Notes: generated by a model not told the origin, from the sequence alone. A stretch of 64,000 nucleotides of DNA from Gracilariopsis chorda (GCA_003194525.1 NBIV01000114.1:124001-188000), one strand, 5' to 3'; numbered from the stretch's first letter, positions 20,901 through 31,358 are shown. Made by a program: numbers and translations.

Positions 20901-21255
20901 CAAGCCCAAGCTATCCGATAGAATAAGAACCTTGTTCTCAAGTCGAGAAAACCAACGTCAATTCCTCAAACTGTTTCGCGAGGTGTTGACTCATCACTCT
21001 AGAATCGGGGAAGGTGTTGGTCCTTTGCAAACTCTAGACCAGTTGACACAAAACCGTCACAAGGCAAAACAAGCAGTCGAAAACGTAGTAATGTTCACTC
21101 AACAACATGGAAGCTCGACGGCTGCGAAAAGCACATTTCTGCGCGAGCTGCGTGCAAAAATACCGGGCACATTGTTGACCGTATATGACGGTGTGGTGCG
21201 TCGAGTTGAGATCGATTCCCATGTAAACCATGATAGACAAGAGGGTGCAGCTTGA
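17977..21255 (+). CDS. RTEL1: RTEL1-type DNA helicase (XPD/FANCJ superfamily 2, Fe-S)
   Basis: The protein has 1092 residues. The N-terminus VSGVEIDFPYEPYGAQ lines up with the RTEL1 start and contains the Q-motif region. Walker A ESPTGTGKT is at about 41-49. Four Fe-S cysteines fall in the CIHDI, MCRR, QCRYH and GACPWF stretches. The DEAH box IIDEAHNLE starts near 266, and motif VI QAVGRAIRHR near 728. The C-terminal ~110 residues (SSRENQRQFLKLFREVL) resemble the harmonin-N-like domain of RTEL1. RTEL1 dismantles D-loops and telomeric G4/T-loops and counters excess recombination. I chose this ATG because it begins the conserved domain. In-frame ATGs at 17698 and later would add up to 93 weakly conserved residues. 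No clear PIP box was found. The gene is intronless. Confidence 0.93.
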   Translation: MVLLPVSGVEIDFPYEPYGAQIRYMSHVIDSLRHGKNALLESPTGTGKTLCLLCAALAWRHTYIAALQARSIPAASAPTSLLEKAGVRPSDNTNDGSSALDVLIRPHANAHLAAPRIIFSSRTHSQLAQAVNELKKTIYKPSMSILASRDQLCIHDISDSMSGSRLNSMCRRLTQKRQCRYHLPIASSRPYENRSEQIIADMQAAGAMDIEELQDFGKTQGACPWFLSRAAAQADGCEILFLPYNYLLDKGIRSTLEIDWTNDIVIIDEAHNLESICADSMSFDLTASLRSHCDTELSNILERGIRPGGLVIPALQQLEKTEKGLDSLIGSENRELYEIRALRTMLQTVDTFIHNQRLDRGQNSDIAFGVYPGNRLRQLLQENQGPTADTYELFLELLDRAMGRDAEINDSSRRNDAQRQSAPSTTAMKAVQTAIRVLFESTRGGTEECFRTVIQESKSNPNAGRTISYWCFKPAIAMKTLRTLNLRCLLLTSGTLSPMDSFAAELGLDFPVRLENPHVVTKAQIWAGILRNGPDVNGMRGARLTSAYHARGEQTSIELGRTLIRIASVVPDGLLVFFPSYGSLYYCTEVWQKYGPFPNRAKPSIWEHLLQKKPIVAEERDSSKFAAAILAHRTNVDNRLGSILLAVCRGKVSEGIDFSDEYGRAVVITGLPYPSAMDPKVVLKREFADEEAKKSDEQPIRVNGKRSTLKVPNGSEWYTTQAIRAVNQAVGRAIRHRFDYGAILLCDERFQSKNLQQKVSKWIRSSLSVCPTFGAGESSLQGFYAQAVTSQFAKEGEQKRLEAQKRLQKQATQRLTSEAEKESVRTAQKLLKDMNPPPTTDQEFLDELMAFSARFKGDKPLNKRNEQPPTQKVSSMAKVLDFGSQEVRGGMLDSGSLRLSVTKNAANDAVNGSKRSAKFLAAQPEAIDSDEDDGIQAKRARTQEPSKTQRQTQTHPKKRITEVRRAPSVTNGMSCKPKLSDRIRTLFSSRENQRQFLKLFREVLTHHSRIGEGVGPLQTLDQLTQNRHKAKQAVENVVMFTQQHGSSTAAKSTFLRELRAKIPGTLLTVYDGVVRRVEIDSHVNHDRQEGAA

Positions 21256-21361
21256 GTGTAACAGCACACCCAAAATCCTAGTTTCTTTACATATGTGGCA
21301 GTGGCTGGGCGCTACAAGAGACGCGCGAGGGCTTAACAAGCCTTTTCACAGACGCAAGTAT

Positions 21362-21821
21362 TCACGACTCTTTCTGCTGATCGGTGGTGGTAGGCTCTTC
21401 CTCAGACTTGTTTTCATTATCGCCTTCGTCCTTTGCAGCGTCTTTGTCAGCGTCAGGTTCCTTTTCGCCATTTTCCTTTTCGTCGTCGTTGCGCTTGCTG
21501 AAGTAGTCATCCATTTCAGCGTCCAAAGTGGCGGCGCGTTTCGCTCGCAGTTTCTCCTTTGCTTCCTGCTTGAACTCCTCTTCACGTCCTTCCCTCTGTG
21601 CACGATAGAGGTCCATTTCGTAGTCTAGCTGTTCCTGAGTTGTGCGCTGAAAGACGTCCTTACGGCGGCCTGTACGAAGTTAGCGTGTGGGGTTGGACGC
21701 AGTTCCGGTGCGTTGTTACATGGAATAAGTGCTGCGTACCGTTTCGTCTAGATCTTCGGTCGCGTCCCCTGCCGCGTCCACGGCTTCGACCACCTCGTCT
21801 TCCGGCCTTCTGAATTACCAT
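21362..21821 (-). CDS. CHTOP/FoP-like mRNA-export adaptor with two UAP56-binding-type motifs (two exons)
   Basis: Exon 1 (21821-21740) encodes [20 protein letters not shown] and a basic run. The intron 21739-21670 (70 bp) starts GTACGC, has a CGCTAAC branch-like site and ends ACAG. Exon 2 (21669-21362) completes a 129-residue protein. After the Arg/Gly block come two acidic-hydrophobic motifs: QLDYEMDLYRAQREGR, then after a charged helix LDAEMDDYFSKRN. These match the L-D-x-E/Q-L/M-D-x-Y consensus of UAP56-binding motifs in ALYREF and CHTOP, and RGG plus repeated motif is the FoP C-terminal plan. Such proteins couple TREX to mRNA export. The C-terminal ~40 residues are Glu/Asp/Lys-rich. No RRM is present. 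It is convergent with RTEL1, 106 bp away. Splice sites are predicted by eye. Confidence 0.75.
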
Positions 21822-24411
21822 TTTGGGTAGAAAACGGCGGAACAAGTGTGGAAGCGGGTCAACCGTCTGTAGCGCAAGGCTGCCGGCAAAAGGTCAAGCA
21901 AAATTGGGTTGCTAGCGGAGACGTTTCGGGGGTCAGCTTTGTCTTTGAGCAAGGCAAATGGTGCAACCTATGGGGTGTTGTTGTCTGAAGCAAGCGCGAA
22001 CACAAGTGCTGCGCAAGATATGGCAGGTGTCGATCGCGTATCGTGGGCGGTGCGGAGCAAGTGATGTGGCAAAAACCGCTCCAACAAACGGTTTCCACTG
22101 CGGTTTTTTAGAGGGTTTTTCAGCGGTGCGCCAACGGCAGTAAGGCCTTCGTGTGATTGCGCGCGCTCTTCGAGTCTTCGACCGAGTACAGACGCATCCA
22201 GCAATGCGCCTCAGCCATCCGACTCCTTAATTGGTTGTGTCCGCCACTTGTCACTACTATACTTGTCACGTTGTTGCGGATTGCATCGCAAGATTTATCT
22301 GTATACACAAAAAGGTTCGATAAAATTTCAACTTTGTGCTGCTGTTGAGTACTGCGGCGCACATGCGTCTGTTTCCAACAGCCCATCGAAAGGATACCAC
22401 GTATAGTGAGCCATACTTTCTACGATAGAACTGATGCTAATCAACAAACGTAGAAGCCTATAGAGGCCGAGCATCAACTCCAACAACAAAAATTGCCGCA
22501 TGGAAACACCCACGATGTGAGTTCTCAAGTACTTCACTGCAAGTAAAACCAACTTCAGGTTGTGAAACATACCCACATCAATCAAGTCACTGGTTTCGGG
22601 CACACTCAAAACAGAACCAATCCGAGAACCCGGCTGGCATCTTATTGATGATCGATAACAAGCATCCACCGTGAGTTCTGAGAAGCAGTGCGCTAGTCCG
22701 AAGACAGCTCTAACGCGAAAAAGAACTGCTGCCCTGGTTCCAAGTCGGGTAAACTAGACTCGGCGAAGAAAGCACATTTGTCTGGGCTTTGACCCATAGA
22801 AATAAACACACTGCACTGCAGAATTTCTACGGCGGCAGCAGCCATTCTTCGATCGTATGATTTACTTCTGGTATAGCAGTTATATGAAAGTGACCCTTTC
22901 GGAATACTTGAAAACATTATCGTCTATCATATCATAAACTCAAACCAAAGACGTGTTGGTCCACACCACGAGATGATTTTACAATCTGTTGCACCAACTG
23001 CTAAAGAGCGCGGAAGAGAGTAAACTTAATTACACACAACGCAGAACAGCCTTTATGTTTATAGAAACGTGCTTTTGCGACTGTTTTATACGTAGAGCTT
23101 TACGTCATTATCGGCTAAAAGTCTACAGCTACTCACGCTCTTTAGACAATTTCAGAAATTTCGCCGACAAGTCTGTTTGAATACTTAGAGAGAATATAGA
23201 GAATGTCTTTGGCGTAGATTCCGAATTCTTTACCACTCTTCAGAATTGGTGGTGTGAGGCCATACGCAACATCAACAACACCAATAAACTCGCAGTCGAG
23301 TATTACTTTATTGTATTGTATTATTCTTAGTAATGTATGGGGTATGTTCTTGCCTTCTACGCCGCTTGAAAATCCTAGACCTTCTCTGCTCCAGTGTCTG
23401 ACCCTTTCCTTCTCTTTTGCTTCATGTTTAGTAGAAACCAAATATCACGATTACGGCCGAAGACAGGCAATTTTTCCTGCCCCATACCAGCAAGATGAGA
23501 CATGAACTGCTGTGGAAACTGCCTTCTTTGAAACAGACACTGACTCTTCTTGTTAGTAATGATTCCCACTGCTCTCATGATACCCTTCTTTTTCCTTTAC
23601 GGCGTTTTCGAAGTTGGTGGTAGTGGTTTTCTTCAATTCAAACATACGCACATAAATACACTATATATTCAAGGCACATGTATCTCGCCTTCACGTGGTG
23701 TGCCTGACTCCGATCCCTTTTCACCGGGGCGGAGCGAAATGAGAACGCGGGCGGATCTCCAACAGAGGCCAATGACGTCTTGGCCTTCCTGAAGAAAGAA
23801 AGCTTTTGCTGAAAGCTCTCCCTCAGCTTTGTAATAGAAAGCTGTTGACCACAATGAACAAGAAGAAGAAGAACATACCCCAGTGCCAATCAACGACACC
23901 GAAGAAGTACCGAATGGCAGTACTTTGTGATAGACGTTGTTTGTGGCTTACAGTTCAACGACCATACTGATTTTCTTCTTTCAGGGATGTTACAACGTAT
24001 TGCTTTAGTTGTGCCTGGCTCCCCGCTGATACAAAGCTATTTGTACTGGAACATCTTGGCTTTTCCCTCAAGGAACGCACACAAGTTGCTTGGCATCTAC
24101 TTCGCTCTCTTCCCACCCTTCAATCTTTGTCGTGCTTCCAAGGAATCCTGGCTTGTTACTTTCATTCGAGAGTTTGTTAAAAGACTCGCCTTGCTGCTAT
24201 GGTTTACACTGGCGAATAACTCAAAGCTGTCGGCTCAGTTCGGGTGAGTGGGCCGGTGAATTGGAATTAGACACTTGATTGCGGACAAGTGCGTCGGCAT
24301 GCCTTGGCTCATGTTCTTTTTGCGATTCTTCCGTCTCAAATCCCACGAATCCATCGAGAGACAAAGATGACTTTGGGCAGCTTTGGCCGTAAGTCTAATT
24401 GACAGAATGGG
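21822..24411. other. long intergenic stretch, no gene recognised
   Basis: Only short overlapping frames occur (under 135 codons), none with a domain I recognise. Near 23690-23790 a segment resembles the dispersed repeat at 26350-26740 (a GCCTTCACGTGGTGTGCC-like core followed by an AAATGAGA-type block), so part of this is decayed transposable sequence. The first ~200 bp are the CHTOP-like promoter. Confidence 0.45.
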
Positions 24412-25257
24412 CTATAAAAGCCCTCGAATCATGTTCCTAGGGTGCTCAGAAAGCGTTGGCCAGATGTTGTTCGTATACTCGAGCGGCCTCTGAAGTGCTG
24501 TGGCCCCCATTCCTTCTCGTGTATCATAAGGATACTCACCGCACAGCATCCGACAAACCATCATGCCTAAGGCGTATAGATCCACCGCAGCGCTGTACGG
24601 CTTCTTCGCTATAATCTCCGGTGCCACATACGCCGGAGTCCCAATGAGCGAATCCATGCATTCATTGCCAACATCATCAAAGAAGTTCACAAATCCAAAG
24701 TCGGCAAGGAACACATTCGTTGTATCCAAATCACTGTACTCACAGAGAAGGTTTTCCATTTAGATATCCTTATGGGCATATCCATTCTCATGTAAGTACG
24801 CAGGAGCTGAGAGCACTTGTTTTGTGATATGGGACGCAGCATGTTCATCTACCCAGCCCCTCATTTTGAAGATGTTGTCGCCCAACGAACCCCCTCCAAC
24901 ATACTTGAGCACGAAGTAAGCTTCGGTTGGGTAGTTCTACACATCGTACGCTGCCACGATCGTACTATGCTTGATGTTCTTCATGGTGAACATCTCGCGC
25001 TTCAGTTCGTGGTAGGTCATCATGTCGAACTGGTGCTTGACGACCTTCTTGACAGCGACTAGCATACAATCCTTTCTTCTTCTAGCCTTGTAGACTGTTG
25101 AAAAGGAACTCTTACCAATCATTTCAATCAACCCACAGTCTTTCGAGAAGTCTTTCAGGGACGCGCTTCTAATAAATGCTTCCCACTGTCTGCAGTTGGC
25201 GCGGTTCTTGAAGTGAAAGTAACTCTTATGGCCGCTCTCCTCTTGGAAAGTGAGCAT
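24412..25257 (-). pseudogene. decayed PH-domain protein kinase
   Basis: Reading one frame through two stops gives the end of a PH domain (YFHFKNRANCRQWEAFIRS) and then a Ser/Thr kinase N-lobe: IGKSSFSTVYKARRR (glycine loop), LVAVKKV (ATP Lys) and ELKREMFTMKNIKHS. A TAG follows AAYDV at about 24940. The frame continues (EAYFVLKYVGGGSLGDNIF, then YLHENGYAHKDI) into a TAA exactly where the catalytic loop's Lys-Pro should be. It resumes MENLLCEYSD, LADFGFVNFF (Asp-Phe-Gly kept), GTPAYVAPEI and VDLYALGMMV, and stops within the C-lobe. Two nonsense codons, a lost catalytic loop and truncation at both ends make it a pseudogene. A LINE 3' end abuts its 5' side. The parent looks like a PH-containing CaMK-group kinase. 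Confidence 0.85.
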
Positions 25258-25289
25258 AAGCCCGAAGAAAGACGCCCATATCGTTGCTC

Positions 25290-25953
25290 TAGTACAGTTA
25301 GGTCATATTCAATGTGACTTTCTGGGGTGTTGTGAACGGTAGTAGTGGAGGTGTTCAACCGGAGGTACTTCTTTTGAGGTATATGTGCGTGTGTGTTTGT
25401 GTGTTTATATGAGCTCGCGTCTCTAATTCCAAGACTACGGTAGGGGTTACATTGAGAAGAACCCTCTCTCTCTAGATATACCAACAGCTTTTCTGGCCAT
25501 GTCCTTAATTTTTGATTCGGCGTCAGAGCTCTGCCTCTCTCGGAGAGGCGGGAGCTCTAGACGCCGGGATGCCGCTCTTCGGCGGCATCTAAGAACGACA
25601 TGGTCTACACTATTAAGTATGTTGAGCCCACATCCGAGCGGGCAGAAACATTTCCTGTTGTTGAGTAAAGTGGAGACTGGATGTAGCGTCGGAACGTGAC
25701 CTGTAAATATCTGCGACAGGGCTGTCTGCGCCCTCCTTAGAGACAATACATTTGATAGTGTCCCTGGGACTTCGCTTACTGGCTCTGTGCTAGTAAGACG
25801 GACGCGGGTTCTCTGTTTCACATCCAGGAAGTCGATCTCTTTCCGGAGGTGCTGCGCTAAGGGGAGACCTAGGCTCTTCTTTGCAAGTTCGTCGGCAGCT
25901 TCGTTTTGTGGTAACCCGCAGTGTCCCGGTATCCAAACATTTGACATTAGCAA
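25290..25953 (-). mobile_element. 5'-truncated LINE: RNase H end, zinc knuckle and 3' UTR
   Basis: The minus-strand frame 25953-25447 (168 codons) carries the last RNase H motif, VWIPGHCGLPQNEAADELAK, where His and Asp are catalytic. After a spacer comes CFCPLGCGLNILNSVDHVVL followed by an Arg-Cys, the CCHC-like knuckle found at the C-terminus of many non-LTR retrotransposon ORF2 proteins. It ends in KDMARKAVG as in the fragment at 1385-1515, followed by a 3' UTR with (TG)n. The reverse transcriptase and endonuclease are missing, so it is a dead, 5'-truncated copy. It adjoins the kinase pseudogene on its 3' side, which suggests insertion into or beside that gene. Confidence 0.8.
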
Positions 25954-26212
25954 TAGTTAGTTATCAATGCATACGAATCGTCCACGAATATGAACCCAGC
26001 CTTCAAGGTCATCGCGGATTTCTTTGGAAGAAGTAGGTTTTGATGACAGCATTGTGAAGACTTCAAAAAGATGGTGGAAACTTAAGAACAATCGCACGCG
26101 CTAGTTATTCACCACTGGTGAGGTATGCAAATATGATTCGATGGGACTCGTGAAGATTAGGTGACAGCCACTTCCAAAGGTTTTGAGAACTAAAGCTCCT
26201 TGGCGAACTAGG

Positions 26213-26238
26213 TGATGATGATGATGATGATGATGATG
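26213..26238 (+). repeat. (TGA)n microsatellite
   Basis: About 26 bases of uninterrupted TGATGA repeat lie in non-coding DNA at the edge of a dispersed repeat. Confidence 0.95.
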
Positions 26239-26349
26239 TTTAAGCTAGCTTTGAGAAGACGCACGGATTTCACGAAGGACCAGAGGAGAAGAGACGAGGC
26301 AATAGCAGGAGCATCACAGAAAGGTAGTTCTTCTGAAGGCTGTGCAAAA

Positions 26350-26740
26350 CTACCCCAAATAGCCAAAGGTAAAGAGGAAGGGGTGGGTAGAACGTCGGTA
26401 GTGCTTCTAGACGACAAAAACCAGGCACATTGGAATCCGCCTTGTCGTGGTGTGCCCCTTAGCTGACGTCCTCTTGTGGAAAGGGAAGGAACAGCAGAGA
26501 AAAGAATGGAAAAGGCGAGTCGCGTCAGAACGAAATGGATCCGATCTCGGGTCTTCCCGTAGAAGCTTGGTACTAATCTTTCCATGTTCCGAGATAGTAG
26601 CTAGTGAGCGCAACACGGCGGCTGCGAGGTGAGAGCAAGCAGCAGTCATCGGATGTATTCCGGGGACATGAATAGAGATTGGTACTACGGGACAGAGAAA
26701 ATTTTTCTCTCCGAGGAGCTTTACGTACATAGAGTTTAGC
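26350..26740. repeat. dispersed ~400-bp repeat, copy 1
   Basis: It is collinear with 57620-58040. Shared blocks include AAAGAGGAA, GACAAAAACC, AATCCGCC.TGTCGTGGTG, TGTGCCCCTTAGCTG, a Glu/Lys-rich GAA stretch, GAACGAAATGGAT, CTTCCCG.AGAAG and TAGTGAGCGCAACACGGCGG. A short piece of the same element is at about 54860-54905 and a weaker one near 23690. Both strands show matching short frames (minus: RGRQLRGTPRQGG in both copies), but stops break them, so it is probably decayed transposon coding sequence of unknown class. Confidence 0.7.
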
Positions 26741-26819
26741 ATGCTAGACGAAGAAAAGCTCCCCTGTAGGTTTAGATGCTACGACAATGCCGTATTCGGG
26801 TAATGTGTGCCCATAAAGG

Positions 26820-26842
26820 AGAAGAAGAAGAAGAAGAAGAAA
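26820..26842 (+). repeat. (GAA)n microsatellite
   Basis: About seven GAA units lie just beyond a dispersed repeat. A similar (TTC)n tract sits beside the LINE fragment at 55.1 kb, and such runs may mark LINE 3' ends here. Confidence 0.9.
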
Positions 26843-28439
26843 ACTGCTTGACGACACAGAAGCAAATGGTATGGAAGTGATGAAGAATGCGAGAGAGTCT
26901 CCATCACAATACAAAAACATATTCGAATCTCTTAATACCCTGAAGTAGCAACCAGAGATCACCAAACAAGTAGGGTACACTAGAATGAGATGAGGCTCAT
27001 AGAAGCAGTTCCCTACATGAACATATCCTAAACAGGGTGAAGTCAAGCTTGTTTCGGAACATGAGTACTGGCTGCGTAGTCATTCACCCAGTAAACCGTA
27101 TGTAGGACGTCGAAGAGGCCGAGAACGGTCTCAAACCTACGCGTACTTTATTCCGAGCAAAACATATACTGTCATTGCTTCGTGGTTTCTTGTCTAAAAC
27201 TGGTTGCATGAAGTTCTTGTGTGCTAATTATGCTCTCAAACATGTTCGGAGTTTAGAACCAGTATAGGTGCTGTTTGCGATGCAAGATTTTCGACACCTG
27301 TCATGGTCTTCGATTTGCGCCTTACGGTCACTGAGAAACTCTTCAAACAATTCTCTTGAAAGACTGCAGCATTACTCGGCGAATATTATGGCTATCTTCA
27401 TGTGGATGGATGAAGACATCATGAATATTTTGAAATCCATGTACGTCTGTTCACCCAGAACAGGGCTTTTGAGCGAGGTATGCATCTGCTGTCATACCGA
27501 TAGTATCAGTTTCCGCCTAAAGAGGACTCATTGAACGAAGGGTTGCATCACTTCTCCAGTTTAGTTCTAACACGGGTTTCCGTAGGGAAGAAGTCAGGAA
27601 TACTCATTCTCTTTTCTGGCGACACAAAACAGATGTATACACGTACTTCAAAAAGTGAGACTTTAGTCGTGACGTTTGAGTATTAGAGCTGGAATGGGGA
27701 AGGGCACCAATGGCAAGAAACGAAGACAACTACAATCAACAAACACATCCGCAGGGTGTGGCCGTGGCCGTATTCGTGCTTGACTCACTTTGTCGTGGTT
27801 AAGGAGTCCAGTGATCTAGGTTGCTGCTAATAGGAAGGCAGGAACCCGAGGAGCTTGGGTAATATTTTCAAGCTTCCGAATGGTACAACAGGTAGCCGCT
27901 AACCCGAAATGGCAAGAAATCTGATCTCGCCGGAAACCCCGATAAGAACGTTACGCCGATTTCTGGATATCTAGCTAAAGAAGCGAAGCGTATGGGAGCT
28001 TTGAAAGCGCTTCATTTCGGCAGGTGAGATCGATACAACATCGAGCAAAAGCGTGCTACGGCACGGTAGCCATGCGTTTGCTAACCACCGGACCACTGTT
28101 CCGGGAACAGCAACAACATTGTAATGGTCAAAACCATTATGCCAAATACCCGAACACACCTTTGGTAGCGGTAAATGACTAGGGTCACTACTAAAGTGAT
28201 GCGATACGGAGTATGCCAGCGGAATGTAAGAAAGAATCCACTGCAGACGAAATGAGACTTTTCTGACTTGAAGAATGATGAGGTTGGGTAAATTGCGTTT
28301 GAATTCACACATGAGATATGGATAAGACCGTCCCACACTTTGCGGCTTCATTGATTTTTGTGCCGGGTCCTACGACATAACTTGAAGACATAGGGGCAGA
28401 TCTGAAGAGCCTTGAGGGTGTACTGACCAGGCAATTGCG
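26843..28439. other. intergenic, nothing recognised
   Basis: Frames are short (88-126 codons) and lack recognisable domains. The last hundred bases are likely the PRP5 3' untranslated region. Confidence 0.45.
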
Positions 28440-31358
28440 TTATACGACGGAGTATTTCGAGTACATGTTGTCTGACGGTCTTGAAATCTCTGAAGCCTCT
28501 TCCAGCTTCTGTCGAATGTCACGTCTCGCCATTTTGACAGCATGTCTTGTTGGACCTTCGATGAGGAAGTGCAGTTTGCGCTCACCCGGCGGTGGGTTTC
28601 TTCCCGAAGGATAGTAATTCCCGCGTGTCGTAATAACACATCCAGTGAACTCCTCCACATCATTGAGGGAATTCTTTCTCGTAACTTGCCACCTCGCGTG
28701 CTGTGGATAGTCATTGATTTCAAGCTCGCAGGCAAATCTAGACTCCGAACCCGTTTCATTGTTAGATGGTTCTTCTCCAATATCACCGTCTGCGTCGTTT
28801 CCGGTCCTCACATCTCCAAACGCGGACACGACAGCCATTCCTGCACTTTGGCTTCCAGACCCAGAAGCCTTACGCTGCATTCCTGCGTTCTTGTTTCGTA
28901 AACTAACCACAGATAATACGCTAGCTTTTGCCTTCGCTACAAGGGCTCGTCGAGCCTTCTCATCCAGCTTCTGGGCATTCGCGGTGGACTCTGCCTGTTT
29001 CACTGCTTCATCTAGGTATCTCTCGACTTCTTCAGCAGTAAGCGGGCGATCCGGTATGGATACATGTATCGAGTTCAGCCGCTGGGTGCCTGCTTTGAGG
29101 GAACCGTTAGCCTTCACGGATGCTGCTACGGGAACGATGTCATCATCGTCACTTCCTTCGTCACTGCCATCACTGTCGTTTCCACGTGTTCTGTTCTGTC
29201 TATTCTCGGGTTCATCATCCAGTCCTTCATCATCTAGACCGTACTGCTTAGCCTGCATCTTTCGCAACGCAGCTTTGGCGGCATCATACTCATCGTTTTC
29301 GTCAAACTTAAATCCACGGCCACCATAACCAGAGCTTATTCCGTGTTTCACCAGCCCGGACTTCCGCTTTTTCTCAAAACTTTCTGCAACCTCTCTTAGC
29401 TTTTCGGGAACAGCAGCCTCAGCGGCTTCATCCCCAGCTTTCTTAGCTGCCTCGTCATCACCAATCGGTACCCCCTGCTCAGCTGCCATCCTTGCACTGC
29501 GAGAAAGAGCTTTAACCAGATACGCTGCGTAGGCATCCTGTTCTGGGGTAATGAATGTAAACGCAGTTCCAGAATTCCCTGCACGCCCAGTTCTGCCAAC
29601 TCGGTGCACATAATCCTCGTAGTGACTTGGAACATCATAGTTAACTACCAGCGTGAGATTCTTAACATCCAAACCTCTTGCCGCCACACTGGTGGCCACA
29701 AGAACCTTAATGTCGCCATTCTTGAAATCTACTACAGTTGAATCTCTGTCGGCCTGATCCATGCCTCCGTGTAGGGATAGGCACTTGTAACGTGCTTTAC
29801 ATAGGTCTCGAAATATCCTGTCTGCGTTATCTTGGCGGTCCACAAATATTAGCGTTGAACCCTTCTCGTACCATGTTCCAAGTAATTCCAGGAGGCGGAA
29901 GAACTTCGAGTCTTCACTGCGTACCTCCACGTTTTGATCAATTGTGACTGCAGCAACGGAGTTCCCTCCCACCATTATCTCGACAGGTTGGATAAGTACT
30001 TTCCGAGCCAAACGCTCCACTTGAACTGGGAACGTAGCAGAGAACATAACAGTTTGTCTGTCTGGCCGAATGTTCTCTACGATTCGAGTTAGTTGCGGTC
30101 CAAAGCCCATATCAAACATTCGATCAGCTTCGTCAAGAACCACGAAGGTAACTCTCAGGAGATTGGTAATGCGGCCGCTGTTCATTGCCAAAAGATCAAT
30201 CATACGTCCTGGGGTACAGACGACGAGGTCTGCGCCACGCTTGAGCTCTGCAATTTGGTCTTTTACTCCACTTCCACCATATGCGCAAACACAGCGAATA
30301 TCAACAGCTCTTGAGAACTTCTTGGCATCACCGTAAATTTGAATGGCTAGCTCCCGGGTTGGTGCTATTATAAGCGCGGCAGGACCTTCTCCCGCTAAAG
30401 CCCTCGGTCGTAGGGCGATGTGGCGAAAAATAGGTAGGAGAAACGCTAGCGTCTTACCCGAACCTGTTCGAGCTATACCAATGACATCACGACCACTCAT
30501 GATACATGGTATAGCTTGAGCCTGGATAGCAGTCGGCTTCTCGAATGCAAGGCGATCTAGAACGTTAAGGATGGATGTCGATAGACCACACTGCGCCCAA
30601 CTATCGATTGGACGTGGGCAACGCTTACCCCTGATTCTGATATTTCCCAATCTTCGACGTCTCTCTTCCACTTGTGCGTGAGTCAGCTTCGCCAGTTCGG
30701 GTACCTCAACGTAGAGATTCTTGTGAAACGAAGGATAGTTGATTTTGGTGTGATCTAGCTTCTCGTACACTTTGCGTTTCTCGGACCGAAGCTGTTGCTT
30801 GGGCGCATCTTTTTCGTCACTTGATGCATCGGAGATGTCACTTTGCTCATCATCTCTTCGCAGGCGCGGGCGTTTCGCAGCGGTTTGTTTGTGTATGGAC
30901 TGCATAAACGAGTCCAAGGGGTCGATAGAATCACCCAGCTGATCTGCAGACTTTTGAGCAAGTTGGGGCTGCGCATCATTGATAGAAGAATCGTTTGAAG
31001 GTAGGAACAAAGAGCGCTTTTTCGAATTGCTGGAGTGTGCACCATACCTCTGCGATGGGTGATGTTGCTTGTCGTCATCAAGATCTTCTTCATCATCATC
31101 TTTCACAAACAAACTGGTTCCCGGGAGGTTTAGAGAGTTTTGGCGCTCGTTACTTTCCAGAGATGAGAATGGGGGTCGTGTATTTCGCTGGCGACGTTTT
31201 AAAGACTTACCACGCAGTAATGTAAGCGGCGGCGCGTCCACTGCAGCGTCGGGTGCAGCAGAAGAAGAATTAACAGGGGCTTGGTAATCACTATTAACAT
31301 CGCGGTTCGCATTGCTGAAACGCGAGCGCTTCCGACGAGTTGGGTATACCGGCTGCAT
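28440..31358 (-). CDS. PRP5: PRP5/DDX46-type DEAD-box RNA helicase
   Basis: The protein has 972 residues from the ATG at MQPVYPTRRKR; the longer frame starts at TTG. The N-terminus (about 1-230) is charged and Ser-rich. The conserved helicase opens with RPIDSWAQCGLSTSILNVLD, then Q motif AIQAQAIP, motif I ARTGSGKT (296-303), Ia PTRELAIQ, TPGRMIDLL, II DEADRMFDMGF (DEAD 409-412), III SATFP, ARGLDV, and VI HRVGRTGRAG (585-594). Downstream are KHGISSGYGGRGFKFDE and a C-terminal KH-like region ending QKLEEASEISRPSDNMYSKY; this Tyr-Gly-Gly-Arg-Gly-Phe-Lys-Phe block is characteristic of DDX46. PRP5 remodels U2 snRNP at branch-site recognition, fitting the presence of introns. It is head-to-head with MRE11. 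Confidence 0.95.
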   Translation of the reverse strand: MQPVYPTRRKRSRFSNANRDVNSDYQAPVNSSSAAPDAAVDAPPLTLLRGKSLKRRQRNTRPPFSSLESNERQNSLNLPGTSLFVKDDDEEDLDDDKQHHPSQRYGAHSSNSKKRSLFLPSNDSSINDAQPQLAQKSADQLGDSIDPLDSFMQSIHKQTAAKRPRLRRDDEQSDISDASSDEKDAPKQQLRSEKRKVYEKLDHTKINYPSFHKNLYVEVPELAKLTHAQVEERRRRLGNIRIRGKRCPRPIDSWAQCGLSTSILNVLDRLAFEKPTAIQAQAIPCIMSGRDVIGIARTGSGKTLAFLLPIFRHIALRPRALAGEGPAALIIAPTRELAIQIYGDAKKFSRAVDIRCVCAYGGSGVKDQIAELKRGADLVVCTPGRMIDLLAMNSGRITNLLRVTFVVLDEADRMFDMGFGPQLTRIVENIRPDRQTVMFSATFPVQVERLARKVLIQPVEIMVGGNSVAAVTIDQNVEVRSEDSKFFRLLELLGTWYEKGSTLIFVDRQDNADRIFRDLCKARYKCLSLHGGMDQADRDSTVVDFKNGDIKVLVATSVAARGLDVKNLTLVVNYDVPSHYEDYVHRVGRTGRAGNSGTAFTFITPEQDAYAAYLVKALSRSARMAAEQGVPIGDDEAAKKAGDEAAEAAVPEKLREVAESFEKKRKSGLVKHGISSGYGGRGFKFDENDEYDAAKAALRKMQAKQYGLDDEGLDDEPENRQNRTRGNDSDGSDEGSDDDDIVPVAASVKANGSLKAGTQRLNSIHVSIPDRPLTAEEVERYLDEAVKQAESTANAQKLDEKARRALVAKAKASVLSVVSLRNKNAGMQRKASGSGSQSAGMAVVSAFGDVRTGNDADGDIGEEPSNNETGSESRFACELEINDYPQHARWQVTRKNSLNDVEEFTGCVITTRGNYYPSGRNPPPGERKLHFLIEGPTRHAVKMARRDIRQKLEEASEISRPSDNMYSKYSVV

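Noticed and set aside
24412..25257. Two ORFs with kinase-like sequence as two small kinases
   Set aside because: They are one kinase in one frame broken by two stops, one in the catalytic loop, and truncated at the C-lobe, so I call a pseudogene.
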